From: a virus
Strand: one strand, 5' to 3'
DNA: 55,414 nt
Virus record (IMG/VR): IMGVR_UViG_3300020733_000020
Location: 1-55,414 of that record
The notes below the pieces were generated by a model, which was not told where the DNA came from, searched no databases, and saw nothing but the letters and a program-made list of their open reading frames with translations. This document shows, piece after piece, positions 30,401-35,630 of this stretch; the stretch's first letter is position 1, and each line of letters begins with the position of its first letter. Position numbers and translations under genes: made by a program.

Positions 30401-31895
30401 AATTTTAGGGACATCATTAGGTGGCACAACACCAGCTAACGATTTATCTATAGTAGTAACTAATATCAATAATGGTATAATAACCGGAGTTAAAGCTTCT
30501 GGAACAACACTATACGGAAAACAGATAACAACTATTAAAGGCACACCAACTGGTTTAACATACACAGTTACAGCTGGTACAGGAAGTATATTAAACTATG
30601 TTGCTCCGCAAGTATATCAAATATCACAAACTGATGGATCAACAACATTTACATTGACTACTACAAGTGGGCAAGCTCTTGTAACTACTCCTGGAATACC
30701 TGCAGATGGTAATACTATTAGCACTGGATTGCAAATGTCATTAAATTCAGGAAGTGTTACAGGATACGGAAATACAGCAACAAGTCAACAAAGTTATTAT
30801 ATTGTTAACACTAATGGATCTACAAGATTTACATTGTCAACGACTCTAAACGGTGGACCAATTTCTACCACATTTGGAACAATGAATGGTCAACAATATT
30901 CAGTGAGTGCCGCAACAATTAATAATTATGTAAATCCAACTAACTATTTCGTTGTTGCTACCGACGGCTCGTCGACAATAACATTATCTACAAAATTAGG
31001 CGGAACTCCGGTTAATTCTGTAATAGGAACTGCTAGCGGATTGTCAGCAAATATTATTGATAGTGCAATAACTTTAAGCAGTACAAGCGGATTATCAGCA
31101 TTGCAAAAAATTACAATTCAAGGCAATGGTGGTGGTGGACTAACAGCCGGCACATATTATGTTGTTAACCCAAATGCTGGAAATAATCAAATTACACTAG
31201 CATCAACATTGGCATTAGCACAAGCTGGTAAATCTATTAACACACTAACTAGTGCAACATTATCAAATACAACCTATACTTCGGGAGGTCAAGAAATTAG
31301 TATTGGATTTATACCAGCTAATGCTGATCAGATTGAAGTATTTGTTGGCGGATATAATACATTAGAGTGGACAGCTAATACAGGATATACAGTCGGAACC
31401 ATTGTATCAGTTGGGGCATACACTTATAGATGTACAACAGATCACACTAGTTCAGCAGAATTTGGTAAAGATTTAGCCAACTGGTATTTCTTTGTTGAAA
31501 ATATTCGTCTAAGAAAATCAGCTTACAGTACATTTAATGTAAACCAAGCACCATATAGCCCTGCAGGCGACGTTAGTTTTATTCCTGATTTTATAGTTGA
31601 CGGAACAAGATCAGTGGTAACATTAACAACTCCTTTAGCACTTGGAACACAAGTTACTGTGGTTAGAAAAACAGGAACACAGTGGGACGGTAACAAATAT
31701 CTTACAACAGTAGATTCGACTAAAGCTCCATCGGTAAATATTTTAAATGATAATTCTGCGATTGCTAATTTTATTAAGTCAGTACCTGGTGTTTGGTATA
31801 CTGAGTATAAACAAATAAGTAATAGTATGGCAGGAACATTTGATGCCAGCTCCACTACTTTTGACATCAACAACATAACATTTGATCAAGGATAA
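15411..31895 (+). CDS. Giant multidomain virion structural protein (5,494 residues)
   Basis: One uninterrupted frame of 16.5 kb. The N-terminus (GVNFLPDFYQTPANKKFLQA, ARLNAQEFYSWDPHIDWDKF, YYWMPYGPDV) is a conserved block of giant baseplate/tail proteins in aquatic T4-like phages, and the gene lies where T4 has gene 7 after gene 6. Further segments: W-x5-Y-x-(V/I)-G modules near residues 1428, 1561, 1740, 4002 and 5320, reminiscent of chitin/carbohydrate-binding modules; FG-GAP-like propeller repeats at about 2150-2700; a conserved block with YYFWVKNRKVVP near 2880; GGSGY repeats near 3100-3140 and 3490-3540; GERIEYF and LSQLRRGTLGTG near 4690-4710; and tandem repeats at about 4800-5250. The product is probably a large baseplate-attached arm or fibre. 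The exact role is unknown, and the gp7 link is positional. Confidence 0.8.
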   Translation: MATNGNIPTGNTGLGVNFLPDFYQTPANKKFLQATLDQLYQPGTVTKTSGFIGRENAKAATGTDVYVQAASTVRQNYQLEPGMVIKDNLGNVTFFKDYQDYINQLNVFGANTKDHARLNAQEFYSWDPHIDWDKFVNFQDYYWMPYGPDVIRIYGQQQNAVSTYTVEIQSESNVNEYLFTPNGLDLNPTIKLYRGQTYNFVINSPSNVFSIKTTRSIGSSDRYATGITNNGITDGVITFAVPVDAPDLLYYQSETDSYLGGAIEIFDYLENSSIDVENEFLGKKTYTLSNGTAVSNGMKVQFGGNVTPAEYATGSYYVEGVGTAIKLVPSSQLEIVTSYTTNNPINFDATSFDVSPFDDATGFASIQDYIVVNRASRDHNPWTRYNRWFHKDVVIASASYNKDVPVLDQTARAVRPIIEFQADLKLFNMGTTAIVDVDLVDTFTTNVFSTIEGSRGYNVDGVQLIHGQKILFLADTDPLVQNNIYEVGIVNVRGYNQITLTQIVTPELNQSTLVLQGDKNKGLMYWYNGTTWTTGQQKLSTNQPPLFDIVDSNGISYGDTNTYIGSSFVGTKLFSYTVGTGSNDIILGFPLSYQNVSNIGDIAFQFDLATDTFNYKLNSQLMTVKVASGYLLSFDYSGNEVFVNGWQTCTTPTVQAAVRIYKNSGKTNDFAIDVYDDISNLSDLIVKVYVNGIRLDPSRWTLVAGAAYYEIVLNNDIATTDVLTIRTFAAQPINTNGYYEIPVNLQNNSLNSNIVSFTLGEVTDHVNSIIDNLPSNLFTGAFPGDSNIRDLGNITQYGTKFIQHSGPLSLAMYHIGSETNNVIKALETARDDYNSFKRNFILTASNLGVDGTTVQLVELILQKINKDKPSTAPYYFSDMVPYGANTTTDLTVVDYRIKTYPLTNVFSLDTLSSKAVGVYHTSNKVKVQLVYGRDYTFNSQGFIEITSAVNLINGDIITTIEYDSTDGCYVPATPSKLGMYPAYIPQIYLDTTFLNPINVIQGHDGSIIAAYNDYRDQLILELETRIYNNIKVKYDPTIFDITDTIPGYSRNNPYSLTEFNNIISPSFFQWAGLVGIDFTQQLTYDRSNSFTYNYSGDSAPDGTSTPGFWRGVYRWMLDTDRPHLCPWEMLGFSVQPSWWTSVYGPAPYTSDNLVLWSDLSTGTIRQPGMPLTIVKKYARPFLLNNIPVDEDGNLLSPIRCGLAKGIVTPSTGNNFVFGDVSPIESTWRRSSYYPFSLIITAMLTTPAKTFGLLLDRSRISRNKAGQIVYTDNLHIQPSEILIPSIYSSTTRVQTAGIVNYIVDLILNIIFSNNQDSYNAYQSDLKLITPQLSYRVGSFTNQDQFNLLLESKTPSATGSVFVPKESYQIFLNSSSPTQKITYSGVIITKLSTGYEVKGYSKTQPYFSYYNYLESGVDINVGGISESFVEWTPGQQYIVGQIVHYGNSYYRTVTKNTAGITFTASYYAYLKALPIVGGVTATFRNAWDTTTIKVAPYGTQFTTIQEVVDFLLGYEQYLNKQGFIFDDFNEKLNSIANWSTSAKEFMFWTTQNWYGSDQTWSDWLPGQVYPYGSIVRYNGNYYSSQFNIPSQDYFDIDQWILLAGLSNVGSSVISLSPAANGVTFITDQTVVDNISNPFNRYEIFKVDGTPFQPSQLDSYRENNTVTYSPRSADGIYCASFYLIQNEHVVVIDNTDIFNDVIYNPPSGYRRERIKISGYITEGWYGGLDIPGFIFDGAKVQSWQPWQDYNMADIIAYQGNYYSANKFIAGTANFDSTQWTRLKNQPSAKLLSNWTNTATQFIDFYSLDIDNFNTQQQVFAQHLIGYQKRQYLDNIIQDPVSEFKFYQGMIREKGTQNVLNHLFNVLSNDGAESLTFYEEWAIRVGQYGAANAFENFEVVIDQNQYKNNPQGYYLTLSNNKNVSSVINQVTPNDVYLKPLGYNSKPFPELLNSNSILRSAGYVNPIDVTYNIGSFDHIYDTDASGNLLYPVTGIGNGQCIWTAFGTNTWNVYRFTDLLIRILNVTYSTDTKIITVTAQNLVPLKVGDWIGITQVSSIQGFYKITSVTLNVFTIVSPKTLIVPDPFTQANEVVVYALTPQRTSSMDTLDTLLLSHLTPNALVWTDDAGNNNWAVWKYNPIYTTQAIPNYTPGTDFNFGISLSVNRQSSILAVSNSQGTVDIYDKVGTSIKWEARGHLLEPFISKNGPLTASQVATVSAISADGTWLVTGSPLAGHARTNYKGNYQTSSTYAVNDIVSVQTVTNGVVTNCSYYQASQPVPTNTSTTNTNYWYKINYIPIVNQEYGADSALTAQGVISIYKIDSANNYNLIDTIVSPIPSANEQFGSSFVFGNNTLYVSATGYNNNAGRVYKLSYKTTVEITTQYNPVGSLNSTIIVTSNSGIRAGMIVQGTGFTKGQTVISVGADGVTVNLSGTPDTGVIPAGTLSFVTIGWAYDWSENYVISGTTALGTSLVINDDYNTLAITAVGKIYLYKNTGNGLTLLSTLSGSDTYFGKAVAVSPTGTYIAASDDTSGNTSQQGGVTVYSYSNGSYSKYQTLVNHRPETDGLFGNKLSFMDESTIVVYSKNGDNTITTSFDSFETNLSDSQELYGNQYVNDQTSAATTPTTFDKKSTNFTTVEVNSGRVDIYDRYNTNWVFSESITSSNLPSDGYGTGFAVGNSQIIVSAPTASDQNLASGLVYSYGKMQNTYSWSIYEQQDSVADISKIKKAFLYDRSLGKLITYLDVVDPLQGKIPGPAQEEITYQTFYDPASYSYSDGTVNVTVNTNEYWDTAPVGKLWWDLRTSKFLENNFGDPAYRNFAWNTLAQGASVDVYEWVSTNLLPSNWDTQADTPAGLAQGISGTSLYGNSAYSITQTYDNISKTFRNTYYFWVKNRKVVPANLSGRNMAANDVALLIANPRAQGYTCLAITGVDSFSLVNAAQYLKVTDVVLSIEYWTIDKNDQNVHSQWKLISNDTLVDLPKPIEQKWFDSLCGIDLGGRAVPDPALPVKLRYGVENRPRQSMFVNRIEALKEFIEKVNATLITYQTTELKDISPLEKFDPIPDPIYGLYDKSVDTYEELVYASVGYFSTPVLTPIITNGVITGITVVSSGTGYVYAPYITITGSGTGAVVRSTINTLGQITGATIISGGTGYTNSTACVIRNYSVLVKSDSTSSDAWSIYNYDVTSKQYVKVLTQSYNVNNYWSYKDWYGSATNPTTGKILFTATQFTAPDITVNNFVDLNTAQDIFFQTARNGTAGTGQIVKVLNGNKGKWVLLYRYSTVVSVDWTQSYQVVGIQDGTIQFNTNLYAFAGTSIGYDSSIFNTSNFDVQANAELRIILNTLKNNILIGDLKQQYLDLFISSIHYAHSEQIYVDWAFKTSFVRATHNVGQLSQPVNYPVDNLRNFQDYVAEVKPYRTKIREYISQYKGVPQTDGADWAYSGISDFDLQPNYTNNQIKPIETQYTNNSISVVDPAIQTYPWKFWADNVGFSIIEIKIVNGGSGYISAPLVVIDQPTGPNAVAATATAYVTNGSVNRIILTNVNSYGAAGSGYLSAPSIVLNGGLSNGGVAGTAIAVIGKGAVRSNLTEMRFDRVNQTYYLANLQQIDTFTGTGSLLQFSLTWAPDIRAGQSSATVNDIPVLRELYTLTVVSKIVDGYTQYTGKITFVTAPAVGSTIVVTYNKSPTVLTAVDRIQYYYNPITGQLGKNLSQLMTGVDYGGVTVSGLGFDVAGGWGTAPYLADAWDSRPATFNDYAVQVSSNTHVFTLPFTPPKNTQINIYFSRQITKSYTSDGVSTQYEYDLTLRNISVNVVTTTTATAVTTTYVSSEIFNGSTVNSGGYTLIVSSTAGIVPGMVVGGTGFTKRQKVVNIVNSTILTINNVADGVPSGSITFSNLAGGAVLTVASTAGLVVGDVVTASSANGTIFAYGTTITAINSATSVTLNQIIYTTIPVGTTITFTKNLVEPTDVIINASGTIELAQTYVSGSIINIIGQQPPVRLDDPYYGLVATSNWANNTVYAINSLVLVDSISYVCQTAHTSASTWPTDFAKGYWKAVNTNAIIPTPIIGVSVIANVVDGGSTGGAGATIAITFNGVDDGGSVGGASVTFTSVIDGGIIDDNPTNVIEIPASFTVLDGDEFILRESTSDGSVPTTDANYDTIMDGGNLAYSTATGIAADDILVDGDGFVTPTSSPAPEEVVPGQVVDALAIKVYDKSQSGAAAIKAISQVTDGTTSTYSIGQTPNSPRAIIVKLGNTIKTYGVDYTVNYSQGTITFISTTVVNGITQTVATAPTAGQLVVIFSIGFNGNNILDLDYFVGDGVTTEFITRASWSDSVTSLVYVDGQVVPVELFKTDNKYTFPNAIGIQLQNAPKAGQLINFIIVSGNQQTFAITKTETIIPTGAKTYTLQYPIGKTLPNESNMIVRVNQSILNTPINNYFTIANNQLTYTVDPAKALPYSTNSSSVQVYAGGNLLLPSSDYFVDPTGISVTINKNVYAFYQNEQLIVSIITNEGYSYDPVTGQITFASAPAINSTVEVISNYVQDTLNIQRTEIQYSSTYSLTPGTIAFFQYNALGGGLVKLDRPVIDTNYVWVTKNQTLLSPGVEYKLNDDLQSLRLTKPLASSDVLEIITFDSNVLPSSGISYMQFKDMLNRVTYKRLNANKRTTLVQDLNWNDTQIAVSDASQFDQPNAAGNRPGVIEIRGERIEYFAIDYNTNTLSQLRRGTLGTGIYNTNKIGSFVQNISASENIPYVDTITTDTIKSPGGGVPRVTGSVLATTSSVSQAIGSFSITSTTGQLAVKTGSYYIGQVVSITGQPAHATLNGVVSLGTGGQFYCLPSLVTLAVGQSVNITNKTATLYLSGIAITGTSGQFSCTASPAPLIPGQQVTLLGLTNVVHTLSGVSITGTSGNFNCNPSSIVLAVGQTVTISGQAGGNGSIVGYTSPTTYTINSTDGRSIFSLITAPATFTNISATTVTGFGSGARFTILAANTVYTVTVVSGGSNYAVNDTLTILGTSLGGTTPANDLSIVVTNINNGIITGVKASGTTLYGKQITTIKGTPTGLTYTVTAGTGSILNYVAPQVYQISQTDGSTTFTLTTTSGQALVTTPGIPADGNTISTGLQMSLNSGSVTGYGNTATSQQSYYIVNTNGSTRFTLSTTLNGGPISTTFGTMNGQQYSVSAATINNYVNPTNYFVVATDGSSTITLSTKLGGTPVNSVIGTASGLSANIIDSAITLSSTSGLSALQKITIQGNGGGGLTAGTYYVVNPNAGNNQITLASTLALAQAGKSINTLTSATLSNTTYTSGGQEISIGFIPANADQIEVFVGGYNTLEWTANTGYTVGTIVSVGAYTYRCTTDHTSSAEFGKDLANWYFFVENIRLRKSAYSTFNVNQAPYSPAGDVSFIPDFIVDGTRSVVTLTTPLALGTQVTVVRKTGTQWDGNKYLTTVDSTKAPSVNILNDNSAIANFIKSVPGVWYTEYKQISNSMAGTFDASSTTFDINNITFDQG
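29836..30160 (+). repeat. Coding tandem repeats of about 38-39 residues in the giant protein
   Basis: Three units share the pattern L-x-G-V-x-(I/L)-x-G-T-(S/G)-G-x-F-x-C, with GTGGQFYC, GTSGQFSC and GTSGNFNC encoded about 114 and 117 bases apart, each followed by a VGQ-type turn (AVGQSVNI, IPGQQVTL, AVGQTVTI). One cysteine recurs per unit. A second repeat family with (T/N)(D/N)GS(T/S) and FTL follows to about 31020. Confidence 0.7.
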
Positions 31896-31900
31896 GAATT

Positions 31901-34270
31901 ATGACACAACAGCTAATCAGCGTAGGTCAGTTAGCAAACGACGGTACAGGCGATACTCTTCGTAATGCCGGTTTAAAAATAAATGATAATTTTACAGAAT
32001 TGTATGCTAACATTTACAAATTACCTACAGCAAGTACAAGTGTACTCGGCGGTGTAAAAGTAGATGGAAGTACTATTAATATTAGTAATGGTGTTATAAG
32101 TGCAATAGCTACGACAGCCGCCGCCAATACATTAACAGGCACAACGTTAGCAAATGGAGTAGTCAATAGCAGTTTAACTAGTGTTGGCGTATTAACTAGT
32201 TTATCGGTTACTGGTGCAACTACACTATCGAATTCTCTTACAGGATTATTAAAAGCCACTAGCGGATCTGTGTCAACAGCAACAGCAGGAACTGATTATT
32301 TAAATACCAATAGTTTGAGTGTTCAGATAGCTTACCCTAGCGGTAACGGCAGTTTAAGTTATGCTAATAATGTGTTTACCTATACTCCATATAGTTTACA
32401 AAAAGCTACAACTAGTACATTAGGTGGTGTTATTGTCGATGGAACTACTATTACTATTAATAACTCAACAGGGGTTATTAGTGGTGCTGTTGCCTATTCA
32501 TTGCCAACTGCGACGACTAGCATATTAGGAGGTGTTATTGTCGATGGTACAAGTATTACTATCAACGGTAGTGGTGTAATTAGTGCAGGTGTCAGCGGAA
32601 CAGTTGTATTTAAAGGCACATGGAATGCCAGTACAAATACTCCAACATTGGCTAGCGGCTCAGGCACACAAGGTTGGCAATATGCTGTCAATGTAGCCGG
32701 CACACAAAATTTAGGCAACGGAACACAAACTTATAACGTTGGCGATTTTGTAATTTATGATGGTGCTAATTGGATTGATATTTCAGGTTCAACCGGAGTA
32801 GCAACATTTAATTCTCGTAGTGGTGCAGTTACACTAACCAGTACCGATGTTACAACTGCATTAGGATTTACCCCAATACAAAAAAGTAGTTTAAGTGTAG
32901 CAACAACTACAGCCAGTGGCGGCGGAACATTAAGTTATACAAATGGTACATTTACGTTTGCTCCAGCAGTTATTCCTACATACACAGTATCAACTAATAC
33001 AGCCAGTGGCGGTGGCAGTTTATCATTAAATGGGACAACATTTACATTTACTCCAGCAGTGCAATATACATTGCCAACAGCAACTACAAGTACACTAGGT
33101 GGTATAAAAATTGATAACAATACTATTGTAATCAACAATGGTGTTATTAGTGTAGGCGGCGCATTAACTAGTGCTACAATATTTAAAGGTTCATGGGATG
33201 CTAGTGCTAATAATCCAAATTTAAGTGCTACTACTCCTGCAGGAGTCCAAGCAGGTTGGGAATATATTGTTAGTGTTGCAGGAACAAGGAATATTGGAAC
33301 CGGCGGAACTAGCACAACTTACAATGTAGGTGATTTGGTAATCTATGATGGCACTAAGTGGGCACAAATTCCAGGAAGCAATGCTGTACAATCATTTAAT
33401 ACACGATCTGGGGCCATTACATTAACCAGCGGTGATGTTACAACTGCATTAGGATTTACACCTATAAGTTCATTAAGTGTAACTTCAAATAGTGCTAGCG
33501 GAACTACAAGTACCTTAACTTACAATGCTGGTGTGTTAACATTTACTCCGGCAAGCGCCTCTAGCATACTAAGTGGGGTATCGATAGTTAGCAGTCATGG
33601 ATTCACTGGATCAAACGATCAAACTGGTGCAATTACACTTTCAACAAGTGTTACTGGATTATTAAAAGGCAATGGTACTAGCATATTGGCAGCAACAGCT
33701 GGCACTGACTATCAATCACCTGTAAGTGCTACTGGTCTACTAAAGAGCAATGGTACAAGTGGTAACGTATCGGCCGCAGTTGCCGGCACCGATTATTTTG
33801 CTCCAGCTAGTACAACAGCAAATTATGTGTTAGCTTCTCCAAATGGATCAGCAGGCACTCCGACATTCCGTGCATTAGTGAATGCTGATTTACCGACTAC
33901 AATAACGGCAACAGCCGCAACCGCTACAACTACAAGTACTGCCGCAAGTTTAGGCTACATTGGTATGCCACAACAAAGCAAGTCAAGTGCTTACACAACT
34001 GTTATTGGCGATCAAGGTAAACACATTTATGTAACTTCTACAGCAACTATTACTATTGACTCTAACGCTAACGTAGCATATCCGATTGGAACAACTATTG
34101 CGTTTATTGCTGGCACTGGTGCAACAGTTACTATTGCTATTACATCAGATACAATGTACTTGGGTGGTACAGGTACAACAGGAAGTCGCACACTAGCACC
34201 ATACGGTATGGCCACTGCGGTTAAGGTTGCAGCCACAACATGGTTTATTAACGGAACAGGATTAACATAA
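31901..34270 (+). CDS. Repeat-rich tail fibre protein
   Basis: The 789-residue protein starts with an attachment-type sequence, NDGTGDTLRNAGLKINDNF, which is common at the head of structural fibres in aquatic T4-like phages. Four copies of a fibre repeat of the form Y-x-L-P-T-A-T-T-S-x-L-G-G-V-x-V-D-G begin near residues 39, 164, 199 and 388. Two copies of a FKGTW/FKGSW module (about 240 and 430), each ending in YNVG-D-x-VIYDG and then GDVTTALGFTPI-type sequence, make a second repeat. The C-terminus (GKHIYVTSTATITIDSNANV to TWFINGTGLT) is a beta-rich tip. Low-complexity Ser/Thr/Gly content fits a trimeric fibre. It probably attaches to the baseplate; its partner is unknown. Confidence 0.75.
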   Translation: MTQQLISVGQLANDGTGDTLRNAGLKINDNFTELYANIYKLPTASTSVLGGVKVDGSTINISNGVISAIATTAAANTLTGTTLANGVVNSSLTSVGVLTSLSVTGATTLSNSLTGLLKATSGSVSTATAGTDYLNTNSLSVQIAYPSGNGSLSYANNVFTYTPYSLQKATTSTLGGVIVDGTTITINNSTGVISGAVAYSLPTATTSILGGVIVDGTSITINGSGVISAGVSGTVVFKGTWNASTNTPTLASGSGTQGWQYAVNVAGTQNLGNGTQTYNVGDFVIYDGANWIDISGSTGVATFNSRSGAVTLTSTDVTTALGFTPIQKSSLSVATTTASGGGTLSYTNGTFTFAPAVIPTYTVSTNTASGGGSLSLNGTTFTFTPAVQYTLPTATTSTLGGIKIDNNTIVINNGVISVGGALTSATIFKGSWDASANNPNLSATTPAGVQAGWEYIVSVAGTRNIGTGGTSTTYNVGDLVIYDGTKWAQIPGSNAVQSFNTRSGAITLTSGDVTTALGFTPISSLSVTSNSASGTTSTLTYNAGVLTFTPASASSILSGVSIVSSHGFTGSNDQTGAITLSTSVTGLLKGNGTSILAATAGTDYQSPVSATGLLKSNGTSGNVSAAVAGTDYFAPASTTANYVLASPNGSAGTPTFRALVNADLPTTITATAATATTTSTAASLGYIGMPQQSKSSAYTTVIGDQGKHIYVTSTATITIDSNANVAYPIGTTIAFIAGTGATVTIAITSDTMYLGGTGTTGSRTLAPYGMATAVKVAATTWFINGTGLT

Positions 34271-34271
34271 C

Positions 34272-34955
34272 ATGACTGGTATAATGATGCATAACATGAG
34301 CCACAAAAGATCTAGTGGCGGCACATTGGCTGGTAGTTTAAGTTTTCCCGGTGGAGTTGCTGGTACACGTATGTTAGATCTATCTACGGGATTTACGTTG
34401 GGCGGCGGATCTTACACTGTTGAAGGTTGGTTCCAATTACCTAACTTTACTGGTCAATATGCTATGTTTGGCGCCAATGCCAGTGCAGGTGATGGCACAG
34501 GCATGATGAACTGGATTGTAAGTAGTTCAACTTTAATGTTCTCAGACAAGAACGGTGGCGGCGGTAGTGTCAGTTATACTGTACCAACAATGTCAGCTAA
34601 CACTTGGTATCACTTTGCCTTGACTCGTAACGGTACGACCGAAGCATTGTTCCTTAACGGTACACGAGCAGGTTCAACACAAACAAATGCCCTTAATTAT
34701 ACTGCCGCTACAACACGTATAGGTATGAGTTATGTGCGTAGCTGGCCAGGACTAATGACTAATTTTAGAGTTGTGGTAGGATCTTTTGTTTATGATCCAA
34801 CACTTACCAGTATTACTGTTCCAAATGCTCCGTTAACAAGTATAGCAAATACCAAATATTTGATGTTAGGTGCAAGTGTAACTACAGATTCCAGTGGTAC
34901 CAATACAGTGACTAATACAGGTTCTGTAACAACTTCAGCAAGTAAACCGTTCTAA
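34272..34955 (+). CDS. LamG/concanavalin A-like lectin-domain protein
   Basis: The 227-residue protein is almost entirely one laminin-G-like jelly-roll: a strand with LDLSTGFTLGGGSYTVEGWF, a central TWYHFALTRNGTTEALFLNG and a final GLMTNFRVVVGSFVYDPT. Such domains bind glycans. It starts one base after the preceding fibre gene stops, with AGGA 11 bases before the ATG, so it is likely co-translated. It has no own attachment module, so it may bind the tip of the preceding fibre as a receptor-binding adhesin. Lectin fold is well supported; ligand and partner are inferred or unknown. Confidence 0.78.
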   Translation: MTGIMMHNMSHKRSSGGTLAGSLSFPGGVAGTRMLDLSTGFTLGGGSYTVEGWFQLPNFTGQYAMFGANASAGDGTGMMNWIVSSSTLMFSDKNGGGGSVSYTVPTMSANTWYHFALTRNGTTEALFLNGTRAGSTQTNALNYTAATTRIGMSYVRSWPGLMTNFRVVVGSFVYDPTLTSITVPNAPLTSIANTKYLMLGASVTTDSSGTNTVTNTGSVTTSASKPF

Positions 34956-34983
34956 TAGATTAAACTAGCAGATAATGAAACCA

Positions 34984-34991
34984 GCTAAATA
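34984..34991 (+). promoter_or_regulatory. Late-promoter-like box GCTAAATA
   Basis: GCTAAATA lies 28 bases before the ATG at 35012, in a 56-base gap. It keeps the TAAATA core of the late box. Confidence 0.5.
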
Positions 34992-35011
34992 CAAGATAAA
35001 GAGAGTTAATT

Positions 35012-35620
35012 ATGCAGACTAAAGACGCAACAGGAATTCACGTAGAAGGGCATATCAAGATTTTTGATCCCGTTTCTAAGGAGGTTTACATCAATAAGCG
35101 TAACGCTATCCATTATGAAAACATGAGTGTAGCACTAGCTAACACTATGATTAATAATGGACAAGGTTTTATCTATCAAATGGCATTTGGTAACGGCGGT
35201 ACAAGTATTGATCCTACAGGAATTATTACATATCTAACTCCAAATACAACAGGAACTAATGCTAGTTTGTACAATCAAACATATCAAAAAGTTATTGATG
35301 GAACTTCTAGCACTAACACAGATCCAACACGTAATTTTACAGAAGTTCGACATGTTACTGGACAAAATTACAGCGATATCTTTTGTACTTGTTTGCTAGA
35401 CTACGGCGAGCCTAGTGGACAAGCCGCATACGACACAACAGTTAACGGTGAAACAACATTTGTATTTGATGAATTAGGATTGCAAAGCTACAGTTCTTCA
35501 GGACAAAATTTACTATTGACACATGTAGTATTTCATCCCGTGCTAAAAAGTTTAAATCGTCTAATTCAAATCGATTATACGGTGCGTATTCAAAGCCTTA
35601 CTGGCTTAGTAAATGTTTAA
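35012..35620 (+). CDS. Conserved virion structural protein
   Basis: The 202-residue protein has a sequence type I recognise from aquatic T4-like phages as a small virion protein of unknown function: GIHVEGHIKIFDPVSKEVYI, KRNAIHYENMSVALANTM, FGNGGTSIDPTGIITYL and a C-terminal IQIDYTVRIQS. It is beta-rich with no membrane segment. It stands between the lectin gene and the three fibre paralogues, with its own late-type box, so a role in fibre attachment or baseplate periphery is likely but not shown. Confidence 0.65.
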   Translation: MQTKDATGIHVEGHIKIFDPVSKEVYINKRNAIHYENMSVALANTMINNGQGFIYQMAFGNGGTSIDPTGIITYLTPNTTGTNASLYNQTYQKVIDGTSSTNTDPTRNFTEVRHVTGQNYSDIFCTCLLDYGEPSGQAAYDTTVNGETTFVFDELGLQSYSSSGQNLLLTHVVFHPVLKSLNRLIQIDYTVRIQSLTGLVNV

Positions 35621-35630
35621 GGAGTAATAG

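Noticed and set aside
15411-31895. Giant frame as fusion of several genes by sequencing error
   Set aside because: No internal stop, no ribosome site plus start at a module edge was evident, and conserved N-terminal and later blocks are in one continuous frame.
32014-33315. Several long minus-strand open frames opposite the fibre gene, for example 32014-32259 and 32935-33315
   Set aside because: They mirror Ser/Thr/Gly codon repeats of the plus-strand fibre gene, lack ribosome sites and give Val/Pro-rich low-complexity translations.
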